A stretch of 64,000 bases of DNA from an uncultured Pontibacter sp. (lineage in GTDB: Bacteria; Bacteroidota; Bacteroidia; Cytophagales; Hymenobacteraceae). The notes beneath the pieces were generated by a model. The model was not told the origin of the DNA. It was given only the letters and a program-made list of their open reading frames with translations, and ran no database searches. This document shows, in pieces, positions 53,332 to 62,050 of the stretch; the first letter of the stretch is position 1; each line of letters starts with the position of its first letter. Position numbers and translations under genes: made by a program. The stretch is from NCBI RefSeq assembly GCF_947495565.1, contig NZ_CANLZM010000002.1, positions 434,001 to 498,000 on the forward strand, given 5' to 3'.

Positions 53332-53619
53332 TCAAAGCTTGCCATTACTCGATAACATCTCAATGTATGAAACCTCACTAAATGTACAATCGAAATATTT
53401 CTCCATTTTATCAGGATCATCGAAGCACAGCTGCTTCTTTATGCTCGACATTAAGCTCTTACCATAGTCGCGCCCGTCGTGGCTAAGGAATGTATTGACA
53501 CGAGTCTTTTTCCCATCAACCATAAGCACAAAGTGTTTATGATGCTTTCTAGCCTTTTGTCTCTCAAACCCTTTTTTCTCTAATACCTTTTCAATATCGG
53601 AAGCACTTCTAATTTTCAC
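53332..53619 (-). CDS. HicA-like toxin
   Basis: 95 aa, GTG start overlapping the upstream stop by 2-3 bases (GTGA). It resembles the larger HicA-related family. SASDIEKVLEKKGF (residues 5-18) is followed by KHHKHFVLMVDGKKTRVNT (25-43), carrying the His of the dsRNA-binding-like fold, then LSHDGRDYGKSLMSSIKKQL and a C-terminal C-TFSEVSYIEML motif. HicA proteins are mRNA-cleaving toxins held by HicB. Toxicity here is inferred. AT-rich, unlike its chromosomal neighbours. Confidence 0.72.
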   Translation of the reverse strand: MKIRSASDIEKVLEKKGFERQKARKHHKHFVLMVDGKKTRVNTFLSHDGRDYGKSLMSSIKKQLCFDDPDKMEKYFDCTFSEVSYIEMLSSNGKL

Positions 53620-54620
53620 CTTGTCCCTCCTTCCTCAACTCGGTGGACTAATGACATAAGCATGTCTTTTAATTGCTTTGCACCCTCAGTTAGATTTACA
53701 TCTTCCTCTAATGCATAAGACTCATATAAGCTAATGAAAGTAAAGTTGAATGCTTCTTCAGCATCTTCTCGTGTTTCTCCCCACACAGCAATTTCAAGAG
53801 GCTCATATATGAATTGTAAACCCTCCTCATCTACCTGTACCGTTACCTCAATTTTTTCATTAAGGATAATTGTCATCTCCCCAGGCAAGGAAATTCGTTC
53901 TGGGAAATAAGGAAGTTCATCCATAGGCACATTTGTAAATGCAATAACTTTACGAATGCTCTTCTTACTGAAGATTTGGTCAGAAGATTCATCAACCTCA
54001 AAATAGGCTCTCATGAATTTTGTCTTAGGCTCCTCTGATTTAACCTTCTCCCTAGATGGTGTTATTTCTGATATTATAGTTACAGGAAGATCTCTTAATA
54101 GATGTTCAATTCCATTACTACTTGGCTTGACGATTACACTATAATTCGGCGAGCTATGTATGCTTCGGAATATAGGGCTGTATATTGCTCTTCTTTCGTC
54201 TTCTGTAAATTTAGATTTGATTCGATTTCGACTTGTAGTAGATGCTAAATCTGAATACAGTACATCTTCTTTAAAATTTTGAAAGGTTTCCTTCTTCCAA
54301 CTCAAGCCCTCACCTCTCATCAGTACATCATACTTACTTGCGGTTATATAGTCGGGAGCAAGAGCAGCACCAAAACTCTCATATTTGAGATCAACTATAA
54401 GCAGAGGGAATTGGTCATTTTCCATTTTCTTCACTTCTTTAGTTTGGGATGTAAAGTCATGTCGAAAAATCACCTCTGCATATCTTGCGTATGATTCTTG
54501 TAAACTACTTAACATCTTAATAAGTACATCAACTGCTACAGCATGATCTTGCCTAGCCTTGGGTACTATCCTTAAGAAGAAAGCCATTTCTCTAAGTTTG
54601 TCTAAATACTCGCTTTCCAT
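53616..54620 (-). CDS. 334-aa protein with HicB-like C-terminus, putative antitoxin
   Basis: ATG 54618-54620 is chosen; TTG just before it is dismissed. Not identified as a whole. Residues about 1-200 contain no known motif, but a helical N-terminus (YLDKLREMAFFLRIVPKARQ) and a middle beta-rich part. Residues about 245-330 (ILNEKIEVTVQVDEEGLQFIYEPLEIAVWGETREDAEEAF, by position only) fit the HicB partial RNase-H fold: a Glu-rich strand, EP-L, and G-T-EDA. Encoded upstream and coupled to the HicA-like gene, which suggests neutralisation. Normal HicB is 80-150 aa, so the long front domain is unusual. Confidence 0.55.
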   Translation of the reverse strand: MESEYLDKLREMAFFLRIVPKARQDHAVAVDVLIKMLSSLQESYARYAEVIFRHDFTSQTKEVKKMENDQFPLLIVDLKYESFGAALAPDYITASKYDVLMRGEGLSWKKETFQNFKEDVLYSDLASTTSRNRIKSKFTEDERRAIYSPIFRSIHSSPNYSVIVKPSSNGIEHLLRDLPVTIISEITPSREKVKSEEPKTKFMRAYFEVDESSDQIFSKKSIRKVIAFTNVPMDELPYFPERISLPGEMTIILNEKIEVTVQVDEEGLQFIYEPLEIAVWGETREDAEEAFNFTFISLYESYALEEDVNLTEGAKQLKDMLMSLVHRVEEGGTR

Positions 54621-54623
54621 CAA

Positions 54624-54946
54624 TGTTGAATGATCTTATATTTTTAAGGTCCCTAATGTCTCTAAAACATCATCTAGTTTTGATTGTACAGATTCAATAA
54701 CTAAAGATGTTTTAACAATTTCCCTTGAAAGTATAAAGTTATATACAGATAGCAAAATATTGTTAGTACTTTATCTGCTTCCTCCACTAAACATTGGTAT
54801 GTAGACAAGTATTTTACTCTTGAAACTGGAGCGGGAATACCTACCCCGCTCTCATTCTGAAAAAAGTGGATCTAAAGGCCCCGTAGAGGCTTTTTGGAAG
54901 TATAAAAAAAGCGGTGCAGATTGCAAAAGGAGGTGATTTGAGTCAC
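54624..54946. other. AT-rich island leader
   Basis: 323 bases upstream of the HicB-like gene, without a supported gene. AT-rich, with AAGTATA copies at 54728 and 54899, a small GGAGCGGG/CCCGCTC hairpin, and a possible GGAGGTG at 54929. Any promoter for the gene pair must lie here. No TAnnTTTG match was found by eye. Confidence 0.4.
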
Positions 54947-54967
54947 TGACGCAAAAACCTTGCGTCA
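54947..54967. repeat. TGACGCA inverted pair, right island end
   Basis: TGACGCA at 54947-54953 and TGCGTCA at 54961-54967, forming a small hairpin 44 bp from the tRNA end. It matches the three copies near the left end. Confidence 0.6.
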
Positions 54968-54971
54968 GCAA

Positions 54972-55006
54972 AAAAGCCCTGTAACCTTTTGGTTTACAGG
55001 GCTTTT
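54972..55006 (-). terminator. Terminator of tRNA-Leu
   Basis: Left arm 54972-54986 (AAAAGCCCTGTAACC) pairs with 54991-55006 with one bulge. The A run at 54970-54975 is the U run on the minus strand. It lies on the island side of the junction, so the island carries a replacement terminator. Confidence 0.8.
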
Positions 55007-55011
55007 CATCG

Positions 55012-55095
55012 TACCAGGAGCGGGAATCGAACCCGCACGAGCTTGCGCTCACAAGATTTTAAGTCTTGCGTGTCTACCAGTTCCACCATCCCGGC
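55012..55095 (-). tRNA. tRNA-Leu (UAA)
   Basis: 84-nt class II tRNA on the minus strand. Acceptor GCCGGGA pairs with TCCTGGT (two G-U pairs), the anticodon loop reads C-T-TAA-A-A between CAAGA and TCTTG, there is a long variable arm (GTGAGCGCAAGCTCGT region), and the T-arm GCGGG-TTCGAAT-CCCGC. CCA is not encoded. Its 3' end is the attachment site of the island. Confidence 0.95.
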
Positions 55096-55136
55096 AATCT
55101 TCAGGCTGATCCTGAAGAGGTGACTTTAAAAAACAA

Positions 55137-55159
55137 AGACGTTGCTTATCACAACGTCT
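55137..55159 (-). terminator. Stem-loop between the two tRNAs
   Basis: AGACGTTG / CAACGTCT with an A run at 55128-55136 that gives a U run on the minus strand; may end or attenuate transcription from tRNA-Gly into tRNA-Leu. Confidence 0.7.
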
Positions 55160-55177
55160 CTTGTCTTCTTTTAAGCG

Positions 55178-55250
55178 AGCGGGAGACGGGATTCGAACCC
55201 GCGGCCTCGACCTTGGCAAGGTCGCGCTCTACCAACTGAGCTACTCCCGC
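55178..55250 (-). tRNA. tRNA-Gly (GCC)
   Basis: 73-nt tRNA, minus strand. Acceptor GCGGGAG / CTCCCGC, D-arm GCTCAGTTGGTAGAGC, anticodon stem CGACC-TTGCCAA-GGTCG with anticodon GCC, T-arm GCGGGTTCGAATCCCGT, discriminator U. All stems pair. It is co-oriented with and upstream of tRNA-Leu. Confidence 0.96.
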
Positions 55251-55295
55251 TTTTGTTTTTTTATTTCGCTAAACCTCCGTAGTGATTTAGTGATG

Positions 55296-55326
55296 CAAAG
55301 ATATAGACAAATTCTGAGATGTCAAG
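55296..55326 (-). promoter_or_regulatory. Promoter of tRNA-Gly / tRNA-Leu
   Basis: On the minus strand, CTTG (55326-55323), 19 bp, TATCTTTG (55303-55296): near-ideal consensus, about 46 bp before tRNA-Gly. It lies in the 334-base gap 55251-55584, which otherwise contains two heptamer copies (55450, 55482) and the mutS terminator. Confidence 0.7.
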
Positions 55327-55517
55327 TCCCTCTCTAAAAAAAATTGCATCCAAGTGCTCTTCTTACTGATTATCAGGGAGAAAATTTTTCAAACTTTTTT
55401 AACAAGAATTTGTGCTGCCTGCCGCTGCACCTTCATCTGAATGTAAATTTATACTTCTTGAGCCGGAAAACAAGCAAATTTATACTTTAAGCACCAGCTT
55501 GCCGGGATCAGAAACAC

Positions 55518-55565
55518 AAAAAAGCCGGTGCAGTTATACTTCAACGTATAGCCGCACCGGCAGAA
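55518..55565 (-). terminator. Terminator of mutS
   Basis: GCCGGTGC (55524-55531) pairs with GCACCGGC (55554-55561), with an inner TTATAC/GTATA pairing. A-rich on the left, giving a U tail on the minus strand. Confidence 0.85.
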
Positions 55566-55584
55566 AAATTTGCTCCAGGCTTTT

Positions 55585-58218
55585 TTAGCGCATGCCAGCC
55601 TTTTCTTTATCCTGAAGCAGCAGTTTTAACTCATTCAGTTTTAGCAGGGCCTCTACGGGCGTTATGGTGTTTATATCAAGCTGCTCCATTAGCTCCTTCA
55701 CGCGCTCCAATTGCGGGTCGTGCAGCTCAAACATGCTTAGCTGGTAGTTACTCTTCGGCACCGCCTTCATTTTCTGCTGCGGGGCCTGCTCCGACACTTT
55801 CTCCTTCTCCAGGTGGTGCATGATCTCATCGGCGCGCAGCACCACATTGTTGGGCATACCGGCCATCTGTGCCACATGTATACCAAAGCTGTGCTCGCTG
55901 CCGCCCGGCACCAGTTTGCGCATAAACAGAATTTTGCCTCCTGCCTCGCGCACCGACACGTTATAGTTTTTCACGCGCGGCAGTTCCTCAGCCAGTTGGT
56001 TCAGCTCGTGGTAGTGCGTCGCGAAAAGGGTTTTGGCTTTAAACTTCGGGTGGTTGTGCAGGTGCTCCACAATGGCCCAGGCAATGGAAATGCCATCATA
56101 CGTGCTGGTGCCGCGGCCAATCTCATCCATTAGCACCAGGCTGCGGTCCGAGAGGTTGTTGAGTATACTTGCCGTTTCAGTCATCTCCACCATAAACGTA
56201 GACTCGCCTTTCGACAAGTTATCCGAAGCGCCCACGCGGGTAAATATTTTATCTATGATGCCGATTTGCGCGGCCTCTGCCGGCACAAAGGAGCCGATCT
56301 GGGCCATCAATACCATTAGGGCCGTCTGACGTAGCAGAGCGCTTTTACCAGCCATGTTAGGGCCTGTAATAATGATCACCTGCTGCTCCTCGTTATCCAG
56401 GAAAATATCGTTTGGCACGTAAGTTTCGCCAAGCGGCAGCTGTTTCTCAATAACCGGATGGCGACCTTTTTTAATATGGAGGATGTGGCTGTCGTTGACC
56501 TCGGGCTTGACGTAGTTGCTGCTCAGGGCAATGCCGGCAAAAGCGCTCAGGCAATCAATCACACCGATAACTTTGGCGTTTTGCTGCACCTGCGCCACAT
56601 AATCCATGGCATAAAGTACCAGCTCATTAAACAGACTAAACTCAATGGTATAAATGCGCTCCTCGGCATTCAGGATTTTCTCCTCGTAGGTCTTTAGCTC
56701 TTCGGTGATATAGCGCTCAGCGTTAACCAGGGTTTGCTTGCGTATCCAGGAGGCAGGCACTTTGTCTTTGTGCGCATGCGTCACCTCCAGGTAGTAACCA
56801 AAAACTTTGTTATAGGCGATTTTAAGCGAACTGATGCCTGTGTTCTTGATCTCGCGCTGCTGCAGCTGCGCCAGGTAATCTTTCCCCGAAAAAGCAATGG
56901 CACGCAGTTCATCTAGCTCCTCGTTCACGCCCTCGTTGATCATGTTGCCCTGGTTGGTAAGCATGGGCGGCTCCGGCTTCAGCACATTGCGGATTTCCTC
57001 GCGCAAGCCATCGCAGGGGGCCAGCTGATCGGCCAGTTTTACCAAGGCAGGGATATTGCTGGCAGCAAGTAGTTTTTTGATCGGAAGTATAGCTTCCAGC
57101 GCTTTAGCCAGTTGCACCAGCTCACGCGGGTTTACGCGGCGCACGGCCACTTTTGAAATCAGGCGCTCTAGGTCGCTGATCTGCTTCAGGTGCTGTACCA
57201 ACTCATCCAGCAGCTCGCGGTGCTGTGTCAGGGCCTCTACAGTATCCAAGCGGCGGCGAATCTGGGTAACTTCCTTCAGCGGCAGCACTACCCATTTTTT
57301 AAGCAGGCGTGCCCCCATGGGCGTCACGGTTTGGTCGAGCACGTTGATCAGCGGAACGCCTTCCGGATGCTGCGGATACACCAGCTCGAGGTTGCGCACG
57401 GTAAAGCGGTCGAGCCATACATATTTATCTTCTTCCAGGCGGGAGATGGTGGCAATATGGATGATCTCGTTGTGCTGCGTTTCGGAGAGGTAGTGCAGGA
57501 TGGTGCCCGCCGAAATAATGGCTTCGCTCATGCCTTCTATACCAAAACCTTTGAGCGAGGCCGTTCCGAACTGCCTTGTCAGCGATTCATAGGCGTAATC
57601 ATACTTAAACACCCACTCCTCCAGAGCGTAGTACCGGAAATCGGGTCCATAGCGCTCGGTAAAGGTTTCTTTTTCGCGTTTGCAGAAAAGTACTTCGGCA
57701 GGTGCCAGGCTTTGCAGCAGCTTCCCGATGTAGTTTTTATCGCCCTGCGCTGTAATAAACTCACCCGTGGAAACATCTAGAAAAGACACGCCTGTTTCGG
57801 TTTTACCAAAGTGCACGGCGGCCAGGTAATTATTGCTGCGGCGCTCCAGCACCTGGTCGTTAAACGACACGCCGGGCGTTACGAGCTCGGTTACGCCTCG
57901 CTTCACGATGCCCTTTACCGTTTTCGGGTCTTCAAGCTGGTCGCAGATGGCTACGCGCTCACCGGCACGCACCAGTTTGGGCAGGTAGGTATCTAAAGAG
58001 TGATGCGGAAAGCCGGCCAGTGCCGTTTCCGAGGATGAGCCTGCACCGCGCTTAGTCAGCACAATATCCAGTATCTTACTGGCCTTGACGGCATCCTCGC
58101 CAAAGGTCTCGTAAAAATCCCCTACCCTAAACAGCAGCAGCGCCCCCGGATGCTTTGCCTTGATAGCGTTGTATTGCTTCATCAGCGGGGTTACTGTGCT
58201 TTTGCCTTCTCCTTTCAT
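55585..58218 (-). CDS. mutS: DNA mismatch repair protein MutS
   Basis: 877-aa mismatch sensor. The mismatch-contacting motif GDFYETFGEDA is near residues 33-43. The ATPase has Walker A GPNMAGKSALLRQ near 618, a DEIGRGTSTYDG Walker B near 697 and THYHEL near 737. All are intact, so it is MutS1 rather than MutS2. It stands alone; mutL is not present. A REP-like cluster and dispersed heptamers lie upstream. Confidence 0.97.
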   Translation of the reverse strand: MKGEGKSTVTPLMKQYNAIKAKHPGALLLFRVGDFYETFGEDAVKASKILDIVLTKRGAGSSSETALAGFPHHSLDTYLPKLVRAGERVAICDQLEDPKTVKGIVKRGVTELVTPGVSFNDQVLERRSNNYLAAVHFGKTETGVSFLDVSTGEFITAQGDKNYIGKLLQSLAPAEVLFCKREKETFTERYGPDFRYYALEEWVFKYDYAYESLTRQFGTASLKGFGIEGMSEAIISAGTILHYLSETQHNEIIHIATISRLEEDKYVWLDRFTVRNLELVYPQHPEGVPLINVLDQTVTPMGARLLKKWVVLPLKEVTQIRRRLDTVEALTQHRELLDELVQHLKQISDLERLISKVAVRRVNPRELVQLAKALEAILPIKKLLAASNIPALVKLADQLAPCDGLREEIRNVLKPEPPMLTNQGNMINEGVNEELDELRAIAFSGKDYLAQLQQREIKNTGISSLKIAYNKVFGYYLEVTHAHKDKVPASWIRKQTLVNAERYITEELKTYEEKILNAEERIYTIEFSLFNELVLYAMDYVAQVQQNAKVIGVIDCLSAFAGIALSSNYVKPEVNDSHILHIKKGRHPVIEKQLPLGETYVPNDIFLDNEEQQVIIITGPNMAGKSALLRQTALMVLMAQIGSFVPAEAAQIGIIDKIFTRVGASDNLSKGESTFMVEMTETASILNNLSDRSLVLMDEIGRGTSTYDGISIAWAIVEHLHNHPKFKAKTLFATHYHELNQLAEELPRVKNYNVSVREAGGKILFMRKLVPGGSEHSFGIHVAQMAGMPNNVVLRADEIMHHLEKEKVSEQAPQQKMKAVPKSNYQLSMFELHDPQLERVKELMEQLDINTITPVEALLKLNELKLLLQDKEKAGMR

Positions 58219-58291
58219 ACTGTTCTATACTTTGCCGGATGCTGGTGCACCGCGATTTATACTTGTAACTGATGCTTGGGAATGAACTTCT

Positions 58292-58318
58292 ACCCACCCC
58301 TGCCCCTCCCGGGAGGGA
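58292..58318. repeat. CCACCCCTGCCCCTCC repeat
   Basis: CCCACCCCTGCCCCTCCCGGGAGGGATC: same hairpin theme as at 9421 and 44549. First element of the 471-base gap upstream of mutS. Confidence 0.6.
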
Positions 58319-58353
58319 TCTTATAATTTATCGGCTCTTTCGGCCTTATGCTC

Positions 58354-58514
58354 TTCCGGATTTGCAATCCGGAACTTTGTTGTCTGCGGATTTGCATTCC
58401 GCCTGCTTGCCAGTAGCTATAGCTTTTGCTATTGCGGATTACAAATCCGCGGATACTATACTTTCGGATTGCAAATCCGAAAGAGCGAGTTGGTTTCGGA
58501 CACGGAAATCCGAA
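58354..58514. repeat. Cluster of five GGATTTGCAATCC palindromes
   Basis: Five short palindromes lie in tandem at 58354-58374, 58386-58402, 58434-58450, 58462-58482 and 58495-58514. Each is built on CGGATTTGCAATCCG or a close variant. The outermost bases CTCTTTCGG (58335) and CCGAAAGAG (58478) also pair. They resemble REP elements; no REP-associated transposase is in the window. They occupy the gap between mutS and the methyltransferase, with TATACTT copies at 58457, 58527 and 58545. Confidence 0.75.
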
Positions 58515-58689
58515 ACAGCAGTACATTTATACTTTGTACCCTATTTATACTTCCTCCAATTCCTCCAACAATTTAACCATCCAACCATTTAACAATCAAC
58601 AATCAGTTTGACTTTTGCCTAAAACAGCCTGACCTTTGCAGGAACGCTGGAAACACAAAGTCTAATGTCTGGCGTCTAATATCTAAACA

Positions 58690-59226
58690 ATGCGAAAACT
58701 CTCGATGGATGACCTCAACCGTGAATCGGTTGAAGAATTCAAAAATAAGAAAAAAATACCGTTAGTCTTGGTGCTCGACAATGTGCGGAGCCTGAACAAT
58801 GTGGGCTCTGTTTTCCGGACTGCCGACGCTTTTATGGCCGAAAAAGTATACCTATGCGGCATTACAGGCAAGCCACCACACCGCGACATAGAGAAAACTG
58901 CGCTGGGCGCTACCGAGTCTGTGGAGTGGGAGCATGTGCCGGATACCCTGGCGCTGGTGCAGGACCTGAAAGCCCAAGGATATAAAATCGGCTCGGTGGA
59001 GCAGGCTGAGAATAGTATAAAGCTTGATCAATTTCAGCCGGAGGCAGGCCAGAAGTATGCGCTGGTGCTAGGCAACGAGGTTTTTGGCGTGGAGCAGGAG
59101 GTCATTAACCATTCTGATTTTGTGCTGGAGATACCGCAGTTTGGCACCAAGCACTCGCTCAATATCTCGGTGGCTACCGGCGTGGTAGCCTGGGATTTTC
59201 TGAGCAAAACGCTGGCAAGCCAGTAA
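58690..59226 (+). CDS. TrmH-family (SPOUT) RNA methyltransferase
   Basis: 178-aa SpoU/TrmH methyltransferase using S-adenosylmethionine in a trefoil-knot fold. Motif 1 is LDNVRSLNNVGSVFRTADA (about 25-43), motif 2 ALVLGNEVFGVEQEV (about 120-134), motif 3 IPQFGTKHSLNISVATGVV (about 143-161). The short N-terminus lacks an RNA-binding domain, so the target (tRNA 2'-O or rRNA) is unknown. A terminator follows. Confidence 0.92.
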   Translation: MRKLSMDDLNRESVEEFKNKKKIPLVLVLDNVRSLNNVGSVFRTADAFMAEKVYLCGITGKPPHRDIEKTALGATESVEWEHVPDTLALVQDLKAQGYKIGSVEQAENSIKLDQFQPEAGQKYALVLGNEVFGVEQEVINHSDFVLEIPQFGTKHSLNISVATGVVAWDFLSKTLASQ

Positions 59227-59256
59227 GTATAAATTACAGCAACTATATTATAACGG

Positions 59257-59286
59257 AGCGCCGGCACATGCTGGCGCTTTTTGTTT
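59257..59286 (+). terminator. Terminator of the methyltransferase gene
   Basis: AGCGCCGGCA / TGCTGGCGCT stem followed by TTTTTGTTT. Confidence 0.88.
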
Positions 59287-59479
59287 GCCCTTCCGAGCTA
59301 TACTCGTCAGCAGTAATGCCTTAGCGACAAACTAGAGATTTTCGCAAAAATAACGCGCGGGTTTTAAACCTTCACCCTTCTTGATTGTCGCACTATACAC
59401 AGGCTGCTTCACCTATAGCCCCGTAATCTGCTCCTAATATTTTGCAAGCGCCTTTGAGGGCGTACATTCTTATTGAACT

Positions 59480-61960
59480 ATGATGAAAACTTATTTTACA
59501 CTTCTGCAATACCTCCTGTTTTTACTTGCACCGCTTGCTGTTTTGGCACAGGACTCCGCTAGCAATACCAACGGAAAAGTAAGCGGCACCTTGCTGGAGG
59601 CTGGCACCAGCAAGCCCATAGGTTTTGCCAATGTAGTACTCCTCTCCGCCCCCGACTCCAGTTTAGTAACTGGCGCCACAACAGATATGGAAGGTGTTTT
59701 TATACTGGAGCGTATACCTGCAGGCCGGTACATGCTGCGAGCTTCTATGGTAGGCTATCCAACCAAGTTCATATCCGGTATCAGCATTACCGCCAGCAAG
59801 CCGGAGGCAGCATTGGGCAATATAATTCTAAGTGCTTCCTCTACTCAACTTAGCGAGGTAGAAGTAGTGGCGCAGCGGCAGATTGTAGCGTATGAGTTGG
59901 ACAAGAAAGTAGTAAACGTCAGTCAGGATCTGGCTGCACAGAGCGGTTCTGTGGCCGAGGTGATGCAGAACCTGCCCTCTGTGGATGTGGACATAGACGG
60001 CAACGTAAGTATGCGCGGCAGCTCCAATGTTACCATACTTATAAACGGCAAGCGGTCGGCGCTGTCGGAGCTGACTATGGACCAGATACCTGCCAACATG
60101 ATCGAAAGCATTGAGCTGATCACTAACCCTTCTTCCAAGTATAACCCGGAGGGTACGTCAGGCATTATCAATCTGGTGCTTAAAAAGGAGAAAAAACCGG
60201 GCTTAAACGGCTCTGCCTCTGTTACAGCAGGTACTTATGATAACTACAATAGCTCCCTGAACCTGAACTACCGCTATGATAAGTGGTCGTTAAACGGTGG
60301 CTATGATTTCAGGCAGCGCACGCGGCCCGGCACTCAGCGGAACAATACCACTAACTTTTACCTGAACGATGCCGGCCAGATAGACAGCACCAGCTACCGC
60401 CTGCAGGCGGGTGAGCGCAACAGCACTGACCTGTCCCACAACTTCCGCCTTGGCGCTGATTATTACCTCACGCCTAAGCACACGCTCTCAGCCTCGGCTT
60501 TGTACCGTTTTGGGCAAGATGAAAGCAATAACGATATACGTTACCGCTTTTTGGATGAGAACCGCCTGCTGCAAAGCATCCGCAACCGCAACACCAACGA
60601 GGTGGAGGACGAGAAAGCCTTTGACGTAACACTTGGTTACCGCCAGACTTTTGACCGCAAAGGGCAGGAGCTTACCGCTGACGTGATTTACAATGCTAAT
60701 GTGGATGATGAGCGGAGCATTTTTGAGGAGAGCATAGTTGGTGCCGACACTGAGGCAGAGGTACAGGAGACACTAGTAGACGATCAGAATTACGAATTTG
60801 TGACCAAGGCCGATTACGTGCACCCTCTATCAGAAAACAGCCGCCTGGAGGCCGGTTTCAGAACTTCTTTTGAGCGGCTGGATGAAGACTCCCGCTTTTT
60901 TAATTTGAACAGTATAACCGGCGAGCCGGAGTTTGACTTAAACCAAAGTAACCACTTTGTATATGATGAGCAGGTATATTCGGTGTACACCAACTTCAGC
61001 AATAAGTATAAAAGTATAACTTACCAGATTGGTGTGCGGGCCGAGCAGACATTCACCAAATCAGATCAGCGCACCTCCAATGAGGTGTACAACAACGACT
61101 ACTTCAGCCTGTTTCCTACCTTGTTTATCACCAACGATTTTGATGAGGATAATAAGATGCAGTTCAGCTACAGCCGCCGCATTAACAGACCCCGCAGCCG
61201 CTACCTGAATCCTTTTATTGACCGCTCCGACAGGTATAACTTATACTATGGCAACCCAAACCTGAACCCGGAATTCGTAAATTCGCTGGAGCTGGGGTAT
61301 CTGCGTTATTGGGGGCAGGCATCTTTTAACGCCACGATGTTCTTCCGCCACACTACCGATGAGATCGAGCGCTTTAGAACAACCTCCACACTTCTTGTGG
61401 ATGAGACCGGAGAGCCGGGCACCGAAACCACTTTTATAAACCTATCAGATAACAGGTCGTATGGCTTTGAGTTTGGCGCGAATTACCCGGTTACGGATTG
61501 GTGGAAGCTAAATGCCAGTTGGTCCGGATTCAGAACAGAATTAAACACCACCCAAGGCGACACCGAGCTCAGCAACGCGCAGTTTAGCTGGAACTCCAAA
61601 CTCAACTCTAACATGACGGTGTGGAAGGATCTGGACATACAGCTGTCTGCATTTTACCGTGCTCCGCGCGCCGATATACAAGGCCGCATGGAGCAGATGT
61701 TCAGCGCAGACTTAGGCATGAAAAAAGACGTGCTGAAGAAGAACGGCACAATTTCTCTGCGCATCTCGGATTTGTTTAACACCCGGCAGTTTAACTTTCT
61801 GAGCTATGGCCCTGAGTTCAGGTCCGAGATCGAGAACCGCCGACAGAGCCGCATTATATACCTGGGCTTCACTTATCGCCTTAACAGCGACGACAACGAC
61901 AGACGCAACCGCCGCAATGAGCAGCGCGAGCAAAACGGCGGCGACGAGGAGGATTTTTAA
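59480..61960 (+). CDS. Outer-membrane beta-barrel receptor
   Basis: 826-aa protein of the outer membrane beta-barrel (TonB-dependent-receptor-like) family. Signal peptide (YLLFLLAPLAVLAQDS), CarboxypepD_reg domain (GKVSGTLLEAGTSKPIGFANVVLLS, about 32-56), plug (VMQNLPSVDVDIDGNVSMRGSSNVTILINGK near 162) and a barrel whose second half contains DEDNKMQFSYSRRINRPRSRYLNPF. The C-terminal tail is strongly charged and lacks a terminal aromatic. Ligand unknown. No partner lipoprotein is next to it. Confidence 0.85.
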   Translation: MMKTYFTLLQYLLFLLAPLAVLAQDSASNTNGKVSGTLLEAGTSKPIGFANVVLLSAPDSSLVTGATTDMEGVFILERIPAGRYMLRASMVGYPTKFISGISITASKPEAALGNIILSASSTQLSEVEVVAQRQIVAYELDKKVVNVSQDLAAQSGSVAEVMQNLPSVDVDIDGNVSMRGSSNVTILINGKRSALSELTMDQIPANMIESIELITNPSSKYNPEGTSGIINLVLKKEKKPGLNGSASVTAGTYDNYNSSLNLNYRYDKWSLNGGYDFRQRTRPGTQRNNTTNFYLNDAGQIDSTSYRLQAGERNSTDLSHNFRLGADYYLTPKHTLSASALYRFGQDESNNDIRYRFLDENRLLQSIRNRNTNEVEDEKAFDVTLGYRQTFDRKGQELTADVIYNANVDDERSIFEESIVGADTEAEVQETLVDDQNYEFVTKADYVHPLSENSRLEAGFRTSFERLDEDSRFFNLNSITGEPEFDLNQSNHFVYDEQVYSVYTNFSNKYKSITYQIGVRAEQTFTKSDQRTSNEVYNNDYFSLFPTLFITNDFDEDNKMQFSYSRRINRPRSRYLNPFIDRSDRYNLYYGNPNLNPEFVNSLELGYLRYWGQASFNATMFFRHTTDEIERFRTTSTLLVDETGEPGTETTFINLSDNRSYGFEFGANYPVTDWWKLNASWSGFRTELNTTQGDTELSNAQFSWNSKLNSNMTVWKDLDIQLSAFYRAPRADIQGRMEQMFSADLGMKKDVLKKNGTISLRISDLFNTRQFNFLSYGPEFRSEIENRRQSRIIYLGFTYRLNSDDNDRRNRRNEQREQNGGDEEDF

Positions 61961-62019
61961 TCAGCCAGAGCTACAGAAGTATAGTTTAGCTCCGGTTGCA
62001 AGGCACAAGCAGACACTTG

Positions 62020-62050
62020 CGCCAGAAGGGTTGTAGCTACACTTCTGGCG
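62020..62050. terminator. Convergent stem-loop
   Basis: CGCCAGAAG (62020-62028) pairs with CTTCTGGCG (62042-62050), between two converging genes and overlapping the end of the GNAT gene by 14 bases. Confidence 0.7.

Larger units (their letters stand above)
53144..55032. mobile_element. 1.9-kb island in the 3' end of tRNA-Leu
   Basis: Bounded by an identical 22-bp sequence at 53144-53165 and 55011-55032. The right copy is the 3' end of the intact minus-strand tRNA-Leu; the left is the displaced copy, with chromosomal sequence beyond. The interior is visibly AT-richer than its neighbours and carries only two genes, HicB-like and HicA-like, plus TGACGCA repeats near both ends. There is no integrase or excisionase, so it must have been moved by an enzyme supplied elsewhere. 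Confidence 0.8.

Noticed and set aside
53222..53467. 81-codon plus-strand frame at the left island end
   Set aside because: Covers the TGACGCA repeats and overlaps the HicA-like gene on the other strand; not protein-like.
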